Positions 7,432 to 16,688 are shown, counted from the stretch's first letter. The stretch is DNA of 64,000 nucleotides from Pseudalkalibacillus hwajinpoensis (GCF_039851965.1 NZ_CP156674.1:2356001-2420000); one strand, 5' to 3'. Numbers and translations: made by a program. Notes: generated by a model not told the origin, from the letters alone.

Positions 7432-8678
7432 TTGCATATCAACTATTTCGAAAAAGAGTAGATGATGATCGTCGTTACAAGCTTCGCACCATCAGTTCGG
7501 CACTGGATTGGACAGTCTGGTTGTATATTTTGATTCCGGGTCTCGTAATTTCGGTCGCCTATTACCGCTCCTGGTGGCTGGAGGCGCCCGAATGGCTTTC
7601 AGGCATTCCGGAACAGGCTGCGGTCATTCCATTGTATATGTGTTCAATTTCATGGGCGCTTAGAGTTTATTCCGAAGACGCTGATCAGGTGTATCTACTA
7701 CAAAATAAGACGTTGATGAATGGATTGAAAAGATGGGGGATTCTTTATTCGTTAGGGAAAGGGATGTTAATAACTGCCATCGGTGTCGGCGCGATGCTTC
7801 CATTGCTTCTAACTGGCTGGGGATGGGGACTTGAGCGAAGCGTACTAACAGGGGTTTTCTTACTGCTTGTCAGCTGGAACGGAAGAGCGGCTCACTATTT
7901 TATTGAGCTAGCGATTCCATCGATTTGGATCAGGTGGCTTCCTATTTCGCTCTTGAACATGTGCTCCATTGGACTGGTTCTTGTCGTGAATGGTGTGATA
8001 TGGAGAAATGAATGGCTTGTTCTGGTGACAGGTGTTTGTCTATTGCTACTGCTCGTTGTTCAGTTGAAGCGCAGGCTCACAATTCAAGGAACATTTTTTC
8101 ATGATGTTGTGAAAGAGCGGGGTTATAAGCAAAACATCACGAAAATACTGCTTGGAAATGCGGCTTCTAAACCGCTGATCGTTCGAACGAAGCCGTTTCT
8201 GTTCCAAAACTCAACACGGCTATTTAAGAAGAGGGATCCCGAGATAAGAATCCTTGATGTGTACGTGAAATGGCTGCTTCGTTCGGCGGGCAAAATGCAG
8301 TTCTATGCACAGGTGGTCGGATGGAGCAGTGCAGCTATTGTACTACTGCCAGCGATAGTGAAAGTAATCGTATTGCTCTTCTCCCTTTATGCTCTGATTG
8401 GACTGTCAAAAGCAGACTGGCGTGAGTTTTCAGAAGGAAACTATGCGCGCTTATTTCAGTGGAGAACTGAACTCTTGACTGGCAAGCAGGGACTAAAGGT
8501 TGTGACCGCTCCCTGTTTTCTACTACTATGTGTGACCACTGGCATCGCTTTTCCGGGCTGGGCTACTATTATTCTCTTTCCGATAACTGGTTGGTTTTTG
8601 ATGAATGAAAGTCTTCGTATCGTGAATAGAACGGCAGTGATGCGTTCTTCATGGTCACAAGAATCGAACGGTCTATGA
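7428..8678 (+). CDS. ABC transporter membrane protein (EcsB-like)
   Basis: A 416-residue polytopic membrane protein with about nine to ten hydrophobic segments, including IPLYMCSISWALRVYSED, and a central cytoplasmic region (FHDVVKERGYKQNITKILLG) typical of EcsB. It overlaps the ATPase gene by four bases, so the pair should be co-translated. No signal peptide or binding protein is nearby, so an exporter or regulatory type is more likely than an importer. Confidence 0.7.
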   Translation: MIAYQLFRKRVDDDRRYKLRTISSALDWTVWLYILIPGLVISVAYYRSWWLEAPEWLSGIPEQAAVIPLYMCSISWALRVYSEDADQVYLLQNKTLMNGLKRWGILYSLGKGMLITAIGVGAMLPLLLTGWGWGLERSVLTGVFLLLVSWNGRAAHYFIELAIPSIWIRWLPISLLNMCSIGLVLVVNGVIWRNEWLVLVTGVCLLLLLVVQLKRRLTIQGTFFHDVVKERGYKQNITKILLGNAASKPLIVRTKPFLFQNSTRLFKKRDPEIRILDVYVKWLLRSAGKMQFYAQVVGWSSAAIVLLPAIVKVIVLLFSLYALIGLSKADWREFSEGNYARLFQWRTELLTGKQGLKVVTAPCFLLLCVTTGIAFPGWATIILFPITGWFLMNESLRIVNRTAVMRSSWSQESNGL

Positions 8679-8760
8679 ACAATTTCGTTATTCGTTGCTT
8701 CCTTCAATGACTATCCGCTATGATGGGAGAGTAGATTGACATGAGGGAGCGGATGAACAC

Positions 8761-9129
8761 ATGAAAATATTCTTAATCATTGGCGCGCTTAATGCTGCGC
8801 TTGCTGTTGGACTTGGTGCCTTTGGTGCCCATGGATTAGAAGGACGATTGTCAGCGAAAATGCTAGAAACCTTTAAAACAGGTGTTCAATATCATATGTA
8901 TCACGCACTAGGCTTAATTGGCGTCGCGCTTATTGCAGACAGGCTATCAACAGGACTTGTGCAGTGGGCAGGCTGGCTCATGTTTGCTGGTATCATTTTG
9001 TTCTCAGGGAGCCTGTATGTACTGAGCCTAAGCGGCATCAAAATCCTTGGAGCCATCACCCCACTCGGTGGAGTTGCCTTCATCACAGCATGGATTCTCC
9101 TAATCGTCGCCGCGTTTAAGATCGGGTGA
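8761..9129 (+). CDS. ywdK: YwdK, DUF423 family membrane protein
   Basis: The 122-residue protein has four hydrophobic helices and the DUF423 hallmark N-terminus GALNAALAVGLGAFGAHGLE, then GVQYHMYHALGLIG. It is a widely conserved inner-membrane family of unknown function. Length is normal. In B. subtilis ywdK likewise lies next to the gerQ/cwlJ genes. Confidence 0.88.
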   Translation: MKIFLIIGALNAALAVGLGAFGAHGLEGRLSAKMLETFKTGVQYHMYHALGLIGVALIADRLSTGLVQWAGWLMFAGIILFSGSLYVLSLSGIKILGAITPLGGVAFITAWILLIVAAFKIG

Positions 9130-9148
9130 CAGGCACCACCCGCTTTTT

Positions 9149-9303
9149 CCCAGCCTTAAGGGGCAGTAAAACCCCCACCTCAGGAATGTAAATCAATCTA
9201 GACGTTTAGGTGGGGGTCAACTGCCCCTAAAGGTCCGATTGGTTCAACTAACCATCAGAGGGGAATGAAGCAAAACCCCCTCTGATGGAAGTTTCACTTT
9301 ATA
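9149..9303. repeat. Dispersed palindromic repeat A, copy 1
   Basis: This 155-bp element recurs at 13534-13686 and, internally deleted, at 17304-17353. It begins CCCAGCCTTAAGGGGCAGT and ends GAAGTTTCACTTTAT. It can fold into two hairpins: AGGGGCAGT/ACTGCCCCT enclosing CCCCCACCT/AGGTGGGGG, then CCATCAGAGGGG/CCCCTCTGATGG. It carries no ORF. The copies are in intergenic gaps, as expected for a non-autonomous or MITE-like element; its mobilising enzyme is not visible. Confidence 0.8.
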
Positions 9304-9324
9304 TCGAACTGTGTCGAAGAAATC

Positions 9325-9358
9325 AAAAAGCTGCCGGAAAGTCGGCAGCTTTTTTTGC
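9325..9358 (-). terminator. Terminator for gerQ (bidirectional)
   Basis: AAAAAGCTGCC pairs with GGCAGCTTTTTTT around a short loop. T-runs occur on both strands, so it can serve gerQ and the convergent ywdK side. Confidence 0.7.
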
Positions 9359-9361
9359 AGG

Positions 9362-9805
9362 TTATCTTGGTGAATACTGGGTGATTTGCTGAAGGGGATA
9401 GCTATATTCAAGCTCTTCATCAAACGTAATGTAATCAAGGTAGATCATCAGAAGAATATACCGTTTGCCTGTTTGCGGATCGGATAAAATAATATGATCG
9501 CGTCCAGCTGCTTCAATGACACCTTTAAACACCTTCGCATTCCATTTCTCGTTATTTTCGAAGGTCATATAGATAGTAGCAATTTTACCTAGATTTAATC
9601 GGAGAATGTTTTCAATATAGGATTGCTCGACAGGTAACTGCCCCGGAAAGCCCTGAGTCCCTGGAGACGTCGCGCCCTGTACTTGCTGCCCCTGTCCGGG
9701 ATAGCCTGAAGGATACTGGGCCATCTGTCCCCCCTGTTGCGGCATCTGATTGTAACCGCCGCCCTGATTTTGTGCTGGTGAAGTGTTCCAGTATTGATTG
9801 TTCAT
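9362..9805 (-). CDS. gerQ: Spore coat protein GerQ
   Basis: GerQ is a coat protein needed for CwlJ function in germination and is cross-linked by transglutaminase. The 147-residue product has a Gln/Gly/Pro-rich N-terminal half (MNNQYWNTSPAQNQGGGYNQ onward) and a conserved C-terminal domain, including YIENILRLNLGKIATIYMTF, ERDHIILSDP-like and YILLMIYLDYITFDEELEYS segments. The second of two adjacent ATGs (9805) has the better distance to AAGGAGGG. It follows cwlJ by about 20 bases in the same direction, the order known from B. subtilis. Confidence 0.93.
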   Translation of the reverse strand: MNNQYWNTSPAQNQGGGYNQMPQQGGQMAQYPSGYPGQGQQVQGATSPGTQGFPGQLPVEQSYIENILRLNLGKIATIYMTFENNEKWNAKVFKGVIEAAGRDHIILSDPQTGKRYILLMIYLDYITFDEELEYSYPLQQITQYSPR

Positions 9806-9828
9806 CATAACCCTCCTTGAGCATTCTC

Positions 9829-10260
9829 TTAGAAGCTGTTATACACATCCGCACACTCAGTTTCAGTAGGCTTGAAGAAACAATGTGATTTGAAACGACC
9901 TGAGTTCCACTGGTTATACCATTGACTAGGACAGGGGCCACCAGGTTCAAAAAACCACAGCGCATAACTTGCAGGATGATACTTTGTGCCTTTAATGGCT
10001 TTACGAGCAAGTCGTTTATCCTTTTCACGTGCTCGCTGATAGAAATACCCTTTCTGTGTTGCCTCAAATCCACCGGGACTCTGGTAAACCATGTTTGCCA
10101 TGTTGTTGATGTTCTTAAAATCAAGACACCTCACTCTGACCCGATTCACCCCAACATTCCCCACCATCAACATACCAAGCTGACCCTCACCCTCAGCCTC
10201 AGCGCGCATCAACCGCGCCAGAAGATTAACATCATTCTCATTGTATTGAATTACCGCCAC
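9829..10260 (-). CDS. cwlJ: Spore cortex-lytic enzyme CwlJ
   Basis: CwlJ degrades cortex peptidoglycan during Ca-DPA-triggered germination. The 143-residue protein is a single Hydrolase_2 (SleB-like) domain: NLLARLMRAEAEGEGQLGML, GNVGVNRV, then YHPASYALWFFEPGGPCPSQ and a C-terminal FFKPTETECADVY. It lacks the signal peptide and peptidoglycan-binding domain of SleB, as CwlJ should. Translation probably starts at GTG 10260 behind GAGGTGGGG. It forms an operon with gerQ. Confidence 0.93.
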   Translation of the reverse strand: MAVIQYNENDVNLLARLMRAEAEGEGQLGMLMVGNVGVNRVRVRCLDFKNINNMANMVYQSPGGFEATQKGYFYQRAREKDKRLARKAIKGTKYHPASYALWFFEPGGPCPSQWYNQWNSGRFKSHCFFKPTETECADVYNSF

Positions 10261-10289
10261 AACCCCACCTCTTCCCAGTAGTCCCCCAT

Positions 10290-10317
10290 ACCGTATGCTA
10301 GAAGTAAGATAAATGCC
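10290..10317 (-). promoter_or_regulatory. Candidate sigma-E promoter of cwlJ-gerQ
   Basis: On the minus strand GGCATTTA, 12 bases and CATACGGT resemble the sigma-E -35/-10 pattern (GKMATATT / CATACAHT). The B. subtilis cwlJ-gerQ operon is mother-cell expressed, which fits. The spacer is slightly short, so this is only a candidate. Confidence 0.35.
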
Positions 10318-10424
10318 ATGGCTCTACGTAACTCATTGTATGTACGAATCAAAGGAATATGACATGAAGGTGAAGGAGGCAGTCTGCAAAAGTGGAAGGA
10401 AGCATTAACATGAAAATCAAAAAT

Positions 10425-10466
10425 AAAACCCCCACTGAAAACATCGCATTTTCAGTGGGGGTTTTT
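10425..10466 (-). terminator. Terminator of hemQ
   Basis: AAAACCCCCACTGAAAA pairs with TTTTCAGTGGGGGTTTTT, an almost perfect stem with T-runs on both strands, directly beyond the hemQ stop. Confidence 0.85.
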
Positions 10467-10470
10467 CTAA

Positions 10471-11217
10471 TTATACATATAGAAACTTTGATAGTCTTTC
10501 TTTTGGAAGGTGTGTACCAACAAAGAAGGTTCCAAATTCGCCATAGCGTGCGCTTACTTCGTCAAAACGCATTTCGTATACAAGCTTTTTAAATTGTAGA
10601 ACATCATCAGAGAAGAGCGTAACGCCCCATTCCCAGTCGTCGAAACCAACGGAGCCGGTGATGATTTGCTTCACCTTTCCAGCATAGCTGCGCCCAATCA
10701 GGCCGTGGCTTCGCATCATTTCACGACGATCGTCCATTGAAAGCATATACCAGTTGTCATTGCCTTCGCGCTTCTTATTCATTGGATAGAAACAAACGTA
10801 AGGGGCTTCTGTTAACTCTGGCTTAAGGCGCGCCTGAATGCGTGGATCGTTGTCAGGATCGCTGTCTTTACCAGCCATGTAGTTGCTGAGCTCGACAACG
10901 GATACGTAAGAATAAGCCGGAATTGTATACTCAGCGAACGTTGTTTTATTAAAGGCATTCTCAATTTCATTTAATTCTTCCATTGTCGGGCGAAGGAGCA
11001 TCAACATAAAGTCTGCTTTCTGACCAACAATCGAATAAAGAGCGTGACTACCTTGCTTGTGTCCTGCTGTAACTTCCCACTTTTCGAGGAAAGTAAGAAA
11101 CTCATTAATAGCGTGTTGACGATCATCGCTTGAAAGCTGTTTCCATGCTGTCCAGTCCATGCTACGGAAGTCATGAAGGCAATACCAGCCGTCAAGAGTA
11201 ACTGCTGCTTCATTCAT
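10471..11217 (-). CDS. hemQ: Coproheme decarboxylase HemQ
   Basis: HemQ (YwfI, chlorite dismutase family) converts coproheme III to protoheme in the coproporphyrin-dependent haem pathway of Gram-positives. The 248-residue product has TLDGWYCLHDFRSMDW, GQKADFMLMLLRPTMEELNE, the YSYVSVVELSNY segment containing the catalytic Tyr, RSHGLIGRSYAGKVKQIITG and a terminal KFLYV. An upstream in-frame extension is rejected because AAGGAGTG precedes ATG 11217 at normal spacing. It neighbours pta, as in B. subtilis. Confidence 0.95.
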   Translation of the reverse strand: MNEAAVTLDGWYCLHDFRSMDWTAWKQLSSDDRQHAINEFLTFLEKWEVTAGHKQGSHALYSIVGQKADFMLMLLRPTMEELNEIENAFNKTTFAEYTIPAYSYVSVVELSNYMAGKDSDPDNDPRIQARLKPELTEAPYVCFYPMNKKREGNDNWYMLSMDDRREMMRSHGLIGRSYAGKVKQIITGSVGFDDWEWGVTLFSDDVLQFKKLVYEMRFDEVSARYGEFGTFFVGTHLPKERLSKFLYV

Positions 11218-11461
11218 ATCTAATTCACTCCTTATCAATTCTCCACCTCTACTATACCAATACTTCCCCGTGTTTAAAAGCAATTGAGGTGACGAGGGTT
11301 TGAAACCCGACAGAAGGATCGATCGCATTCAAAAAAAAGAAGGAACAACAGCATTTAAAGCAAAAGTCTGGACATTTCTTGTACTGTAGGAGGAGTGTAT
11401 TGAAACAGTTAACCGAGTCTAAAAAGCAGCGGGCATTCGTCAGAAAAATAGAACTTTTAAG

Positions 11462-11475
11462 TGCAAAGGCTTACA
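11462..11475 (+). promoter_or_regulatory. Candidate cre site upstream of pta
   Basis: TGCAAAGGCTTACA matches the CcpA cre consensus TGNAANCGNWWNCA with one mismatch. It lies about 80 bases before the pta start, compatible with CcpA activation of pta as known in B. subtilis. Confidence 0.5.
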
Positions 11476-11552
11476 ACCGTGGATTTGTTTTCGTTTTTAG
11501 GGAAAAAAGAGTATCGTAGGGATTGGATATTAAAACTAATGAGGTGAATACA

Positions 11553-12524
11553 ATGAGTGATTTATTTACAAGCATGAAAGATCAAGTTAAAGTTGGTTAC
11601 CCGACGATCGTTTTTCCTGAAGGAACGGATGAGCGTGTATTAGCAGCAGCGAACCGTCTTGCGCGCGATGGCATTCTTAAGCCAATCGTCATTGGCGGAG
11701 AAGAAGCTGTGAAGGATGCCTCAAGCTTAAACCTTGAGTTGCACAGTGATCTAGAAATCATCGATCCTGCTTCCTATTCTGAAATGGATGGGCTCGTGGA
11801 ATCATTTGTTGAGCGTCGTAAAGGCAAAGCAACAGCTGAGCAGGCGCAGGAAATTCTTCTTAATGTGAATTACTTTGGAACAATGCTCGTTCACACAGGT
11901 AAAGCAGATGGCCTTGTCAGCGGTGCAGCCCACTCAACAGGAGACACTGTTCGTCCGGCTCTTCAAATCATCAAAACAAAAGAAGGTATTAAGAAAACAT
12001 CAGGTGCTTTTGTCATGGTAAAAGGTGACGAAAAGTATGTGTTTGCTGACTGTGCAATCAACATTTCTCCGGACAGCAATGACCTGGCTGAAATTGGACT
12101 TAGCAGTGCCGAAACAGCAAAAATGTTTGGAATTGAACCGAAAGTTGCCATGCTTAGCTTCTCAACAAAAGGTTCAGCAAAATCTCCTGAAACAAAGAAA
12201 GTCGAGGAAGCAACCCGCATCGCGAAGGAAGCAGCACCTGAGCTTGTGATCGATGGTGAATTCCAATTCGATGCAGCATTTGTACCTGAAGTTGCTCAGA
12301 AAAAAGCTCCTGAATCACCACTTAAAGGGGAAGCGAATGTTTTTGTATTCCCGAGCCTTGAAGCAGGAAACATCGGCTATAAAATGGTTCAACGTCTTGG
12401 TGGATACGAAGCGGTTGGGCCGGTTCTGCAAGGTCTTAATAAACCAGTTAACGATCTTTCACGCGGATGTAGTGAAGAAGATGTGTATAAATTAGCATTG
12501 ATAACAGCAATGCAAAGCCTATAA
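11553..12524 (+). CDS. pta: Phosphate acetyltransferase
   Basis: Pta interconverts acetyl-CoA and acetyl phosphate, the first step of overflow acetate production. The 323-residue single-domain protein has PTIVFPEGTDERVLAAANRL, YFGTMLVHTGKADGLVSGAA, HSTGDTVRPALQIIKTKEG and VFVFPSLEAGNIGYKMVQRL. ATG 11553 is chosen because GAGGTG lies just upstream and MSDLF aligns with the family N-terminus. A strong terminator shared with lipL follows. Confidence 0.96.
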   Translation: MSDLFTSMKDQVKVGYPTIVFPEGTDERVLAAANRLARDGILKPIVIGGEEAVKDASSLNLELHSDLEIIDPASYSEMDGLVESFVERRKGKATAEQAQEILLNVNYFGTMLVHTGKADGLVSGAAHSTGDTVRPALQIIKTKEGIKKTSGAFVMVKGDEKYVFADCAINISPDSNDLAEIGLSSAETAKMFGIEPKVAMLSFSTKGSAKSPETKKVEEATRIAKEAAPELVIDGEFQFDAAFVPEVAQKKAPESPLKGEANVFVFPSLEAGNIGYKMVQRLGGYEAVGPVLQGLNKPVNDLSRGCSEEDVYKLALITAMQSL

Positions 12525-12530
12525 GGATGC

Positions 12531-12567
12531 TAAAACCCCCGAAGAATGAATTTCTTCGGGGGTTTTG
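12531..12567. terminator. Bidirectional terminator between pta and lipL
   Basis: TAAAACCCCCGAAGA pairs with TTCTTCGGGGGTTTTG; convergent genes end on each side. Confidence 0.85.
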
Positions 12568-12572
12568 TAGCA

Positions 12573-13406
12573 TTAAAGAAGCGCTTTTTCATTCCGGGTG
12601 AAGACGCGCTGGTAATTGAAGTCGTATAAAGATAGCTCAGGAATCGACAGATGGGTGTTAGACATGGAGTCCGCATAGGATTTCAGCGTTTCCAGCGTCT
12701 TCATCATCAAATCGCTTACAGTCAGTTCTTTGCCGACAAGTTCACTAAGCGAAGCCATTGTTTTCGGCATAATTTCTGGATAGGTAAACTTTGTCGGCTC
12801 TCCATTTAGCGCTCTTCTGTAAAACTCCTGAATCACTCCGGCACGCCCTGAACCGCTTCCATCAACGCATAAGTATACCTGAACCGCTACACCGCCACGT
12901 AGCCTGCGCTGCGAAATACCGGCGAATTTCCGTCCGTTAATACTAAGATCATATCGGCCCGGGCAATAGGAGCCCACAATTTCGCGGTCTTCTATAGTGA
13001 CGTGATAAGGAGATAAAATATCCTGGACAAAATCGACCATTGCTTCATATCCGGTATCAATATCAATGCGCTGCTGCTTTTCAGAAAATACAAGGGACAG
13101 GTTCAATACGCCCGCATCCAGTACGACGGCAAGTCCTCCGGAGTTTCTGACAATCACGCGATATCCGAGCTCTTTTAAATAGTGGACCCCTTTTTCAAAA
13201 GAAGGGAGGCGAGTGTCCTGAATACCAAGAACAATCGTGTCATGATGCACCCAGGATCGCATGATCGGTGGTGACTCTCCACTTCCTGCAGAGTTACATA
13301 GTGTATCGTCCATTGCAAATGACTGCAGGGCATCAAAAGATGGACCAAGTGTTGATTGATCTATAATGCGCCATTTTGGCTGATAGAGTATTGAATCATT
13401 CACCAT
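12573..13406 (-). CDS. lipL: Octanoyl-[GcvH]:protein N-octanoyltransferase LipL
   Basis: LipL (YwfL) moves octanoyl groups from GcvH to E2 subunits of 2-oxoacid dehydrogenases during lipoate assembly. The 277-residue protein has the lipoate-ligase fold: VIVRNSGGLAVVLDAGVLNL, and GSYCPGRYDLSINGRKFAGI carrying the acyl-accepting Cys148 and the conserved Lys. It lacks an adenylation domain, in line with LipL rather than LplJ. It ends at the shared terminator with pta. Confidence 0.92.
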   Translation of the reverse strand: MVNDSILYQPKWRIIDQSTLGPSFDALQSFAMDDTLCNSAGSGESPPIMRSWVHHDTIVLGIQDTRLPSFEKGVHYLKELGYRVIVRNSGGLAVVLDAGVLNLSLVFSEKQQRIDIDTGYEAMVDFVQDILSPYHVTIEDREIVGSYCPGRYDLSINGRKFAGISQRRLRGGVAVQVYLCVDGSGSGRAGVIQEFYRRALNGEPTKFTYPEIMPKTMASLSELVGKELTVSDLMMKTLETLKSYADSMSNTHLSIPELSLYDFNYQRVFTRNEKALL

Positions 13407-13533
13407 TTTCTTATCCTTTCTACATAAAGCTATCCTTTATTATAGCACGACAGAAAACAACAAACCTAAGACAACTTCCGACAATATTTCCCGGGTGATG
13501 ACAAGCCACACCAAAATATTATCCAGTTTTTAT

Positions 13534-13686
13534 CCCAGCCTTAAGGGGCAGTAAAACCCCCACAAAGAAACGGAAGTAAATCAAGACGTATAGGTGGGGG
13601 TCAACTGCCCCTAAAGGTCCGATTGGTTCAACTAACCATCAGAGGGGGATGAAGCAAAACCCCCTCTGATGGAAGTTTCACTTTAT
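13534..13686. repeat. Dispersed palindromic repeat A, copy 2
   Basis: This copy is nearly identical to 9149-9303 in both flanks and in the second hairpin. The central loop differs, including CAAAGAAACGGAAG where copy 1 has CTCAGGAATG. It occupies the 550-bp gap between lipL and the symporter gene; the rest of that gap holds only the downstream promoter. Confidence 0.8.
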
Positions 13687-13793
13687 GCGAAATCGATAGG
13701 GAATCACTCATCCTTATTACCTATTTCTAATTTAATTTTACCTTTAAAACTTTGATTTAATAGGCGATTAGCTACCTTGCGAAAAAAAGGAAA

Positions 13794-13821
13794 TTGCGAG
13801 AATTGTCTAAAATGATATAAT
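13794..13821 (+). promoter_or_regulatory. Sigma-A promoter of the symporter gene
   Basis: TTGCGA (13794-13799), a 16-base spacer and TATAAT (13816-13821). It implies a leader of about 130 nt before the start codon; no known riboswitch fold was recognised in it. Confidence 0.6.
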
Positions 13822-13957
13822 TGTAATTACGGTAGTTTCGAGTTAGCTAGCAAGCGGGTATATACAGAAAAGAACTGGAAACGTATGTAAGAGGTTTCAT
13901 AGATAATAGACAGAGCATACGAAGATCTACATATACGTCGATTGGACGAGAGGGGAC

Positions 13958-15196
13958 ATGTTTATGAAGCTAACGGTTAAAATAATTGCAGGTCTAGTGT
14001 TAGGTATCATTGTAGGTGTTATCTTCAATCTATTTGCACCTGATGCATTTGGACCGGTTGATAAGTATTTATTTGGTCCGGTTGGACAGATTTTCCTTAA
14101 CTTAATTAAAATGCTAGTTGTACCGATCGTATTCTTCTCTATCGTTGTAGGAACGGCAGGTATCAGCGATCCAAAGAAGCTTGGTCGTATGGGAGGAAAA
14201 ACAGTTGGATTTTTCCTTGTTACAACCACGGTTGCGATCTCAATCGCAATGGCGCTTGCTTATTTAATCAAGCCCGGTGTTGAAGGGTCGTTCTCAGGAG
14301 ATTCGGATTTCAAAGCGGAAGAAGCGCCACCTATCATGGACACGCTCCTGAACATCATTCCGACGAACCCGATTCAGGCACTTACTGAAGGAAATATGTT
14401 GCAAATCATCGCTTTTGCGATTTTCATAGGGTTTGCGCTTGCGATTTTGGGAGAACGTACGAAGGCCCTTCGCGACCTCTTTGAACAGGGTAATGATGTT
14501 ATGATGTACCTTGTTAAGATCATTATGGAGACTGCGCCATACGGTGCTTTTGCTCTTATTGCATCTGCAGTCGGTGGCCAGGGTAAAGAAGCCCTTCAGT
14601 CAATGGGTATGTATTTCCTCGTTGTTCTGGGTGCGTTACTCATCCATTTTCTTTTCACTTATGGTAGTGCGATTTACTTCCTTTGTAAAGAGAATCCTAT
14701 TAAGTTCTATAAAGCATTTGCACCGGCAATGGCTGTTGCCTTCAGTACGTCTTCTAGTAGCGGAACGCTTCCTGTTTCAATGAAAACCGCCCAGGAAAAC
14801 CTTAAGGTTCCGAAACAAATTAGTAGTTTCGTCCAACCACTTGGCGCTACGATTAACATGGATGGTACAGCGATTATGCAGGGTGTTGCAACGGTCTTTA
14901 TCGCTCAAATTACCGGTGTTGATTTAACATTTACTCAATTGATTATCGTCGTTGTTACGGCAACTCTTGCTAGTATTGGTACAGCAGGTGTGCCGGGTGT
15001 TGGACTTATCATGCTCGCGATGGTTCTGAAGCAGGTTGGTCTACCGGTTGAACCAATTGGTCTGATCCTTGCTGTTGACCGTCTTCTTGATATGACGCGT
15101 ACAGCCGTTAACATTACAGGTGATGCTGCGTGTGCGATGTACATTTCAAAATCAGAAGAAAAGCGTGAAGGTAAAGAGGCTAAGTCTGTTTTATAG
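13958..15196 (+). CDS. Dicarboxylate/amino acid:cation symporter (GltP/DctA family)
   Basis: A 412-residue membrane protein of the DAACS family that imports glutamate/aspartate or C4-dicarboxylates with Na+ or H+. Visible motifs are IFLNLIKMLVVPIVFFSIVV, the serine-rich hairpin AFSTSSSSGTLPVS, INMDGTAIMQG (cation and substrate site), GTAGVPGVGLIMLAMVL and DRLLDMTRTAVNITGDA. The arginine in DMTRTAVN favours an acidic amino acid or dicarboxylate substrate. It is a single-gene unit with its own promoter and terminator. Confidence 0.88.
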   Translation: MFMKLTVKIIAGLVLGIIVGVIFNLFAPDAFGPVDKYLFGPVGQIFLNLIKMLVVPIVFFSIVVGTAGISDPKKLGRMGGKTVGFFLVTTTVAISIAMALAYLIKPGVEGSFSGDSDFKAEEAPPIMDTLLNIIPTNPIQALTEGNMLQIIAFAIFIGFALAILGERTKALRDLFEQGNDVMMYLVKIIMETAPYGAFALIASAVGGQGKEALQSMGMYFLVVLGALLIHFLFTYGSAIYFLCKENPIKFYKAFAPAMAVAFSTSSSSGTLPVSMKTAQENLKVPKQISSFVQPLGATINMDGTAIMQGVATVFIAQITGVDLTFTQLIIVVVTATLASIGTAGVPGVGLIMLAMVLKQVGLPVEPIGLILAVDRLLDMTRTAVNITGDAACAMYISKSEEKREGKEAKSVL

Positions 15197-15297
15197 AAAG
15201 CGGAGTCAGTTATTTAATGACAGACAACGTCTTAATCATGGCGCCTCTCTGTAATAAATAAGCTACTTCCATTCTTTCACTATACCCGTACTACATG

Positions 15298-15344
15298 AAC
15301 CTTCTCCTTTCTGGTTGTTTAAACCGAACAGGGAGAAGGTTTTC
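15298..15344 (+). terminator. Terminator after symporter gene
   Basis: GAACCTTCTCC pairs with GGGAGAAGGTTTTC; the loop is about 23 bases. Confidence 0.65.
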
Positions 15345-15404
15345 ATTTAGCAATTCCTAATATATAATGAAGGGATGAATTTGACGGAAGGAGTCCACAC
15401 GGAA

Positions 15405-16688
15405 ATGCTCGAACGATTAAACGAAGAAAAAGTATTTAAAGATCCGGTTCACCGCTATATCCATGTTCGCTACCGTTTAATCTGGGAGTTAATTGGTACG
15501 AAGGAATTCCAGCGTTTGCGCAGAGTTCGTCAGCTCGGAACAACGTATCTTACCTTTCATGGGGCAGAGCATAGCCGCTTCAGCCATTCACTTGGCGTCT
15601 ATGAAATTGTAAGGCGTATTAACGGCATTTTCTCTCAATATGAAGGATGGGACGAAGAGAATCAATTGTTAAGCATGTGTGCTGCGCTCCTGCATGATGT
15701 TGGACATGGACCCTTTTCCCATTCCTTCGAAAAAGTGTTTAACCTTGATCATGAAGATTTCACAAGGATGGTCATTCTTGGTGATACAGAAATCAACCAG
15801 GTGCTTCGTAAAGTGAGGGATCGTTTTCCTGAAGAAGTTGCAGATGTTATCGCAAAAACACATGACAACAAGCTTGTTGTAAGCCTGATTTCAAGTCAGA
15901 TCGATGCCGATCGCATGGACTACCTGCTCCGTGATGCTTATTTTACTGGTGTGAGCTATGGGCAGTTTGATATCGAACGGATTCTTCGCGTCATGCGTCC
16001 AGGTGGCGATCAAATTGTGATCAAACAAAGCGGAATGCACGCGGTAGAGGATTACATCATGAGTCGTTACCAGATGTACTGGCAGATCTATTTTCACCCG
16101 GTAACACGTAGTGCAGAAGTGATTTTAAGTAAAATCCTCCATCGAGCGAAAAAGCTTTTCGCTGATGGATATACATTCAAGCAGGATCCGATCCACTTTT
16201 ATTCCCTTTTTAAAGAGGGTATTAGTCTCGAGGATTTCCTTAAGCTGGACGATTCTGTTGTGATGTACTATTTCCAGATCTGGCAGGAAGAAGAGGACGC
16301 AATTCTTCGTGATTTATGTGAGAGATTCATGAATCGTCGCTTATTTAAATACATCGAATTTAATCCAATGCAGCAGATGAATGCATGGAGAGAGCTGTAT
16401 GACTCCTTTAAAGAAGCAGGAATTGATCCAGATTATTATCTTGAGGTTGATTCATCTTCTGATTTGCCATATGATTTCTACCGGCCAGGTGAAGAAGAAG
16501 AACGTCTTCCGATCCATTTGCTGAAGCCAGGTGGTGATTTACGTGAGCTTTCACGTGAATCAGATGTGGTTGAAGCGATTTCTGGTAAGAAACGGACCGA
16601 CCATAAACTATATTTCCCCGCAGATTTCATTCTAGAGGGAAATTCTGATGCTACTCGTCGTATAAAGTCATTGTTATATTTAGAATAG
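15405..16688 (+). CDS. ywfO: HD-domain phosphohydrolase YwfO
   Basis: The 427-residue protein is an HD hydrolase of the YwfO/dNTPase-like family. It has RLRRVRQLGTTYLTFHGAEH SRFSHSLGVYE, the metal motif LLHDVGHGPFSHSFEK, and SSQIDADRMDYLLRDAYFTG, all active-site elements. It probably hydrolyses a nucleotide, but the substrate is not clear from sequence. ATG 15405 is preferred to ATG 15375: GGAAGGAG lies before it, and a TATAAT at about 15363 would start the transcript near 15375. Long similarity to B. subtilis YwfO runs to the C-terminus. Confidence 0.9.
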   Translation: MLERLNEEKVFKDPVHRYIHVRYRLIWELIGTKEFQRLRRVRQLGTTYLTFHGAEHSRFSHSLGVYEIVRRINGIFSQYEGWDEENQLLSMCAALLHDVGHGPFSHSFEKVFNLDHEDFTRMVILGDTEINQVLRKVRDRFPEEVADVIAKTHDNKLVVSLISSQIDADRMDYLLRDAYFTGVSYGQFDIERILRVMRPGGDQIVIKQSGMHAVEDYIMSRYQMYWQIYFHPVTRSAEVILSKILHRAKKLFADGYTFKQDPIHFYSLFKEGISLEDFLKLDDSVVMYYFQIWQEEEDAILRDLCERFMNRRLFKYIEFNPMQQMNAWRELYDSFKEAGIDPDYYLEVDSSSDLPYDFYRPGEEEERLPIHLLKPGGDLRELSRESDVVEAISGKKRTDHKLYFPADFILEGNSDATRRIKSLLYLE

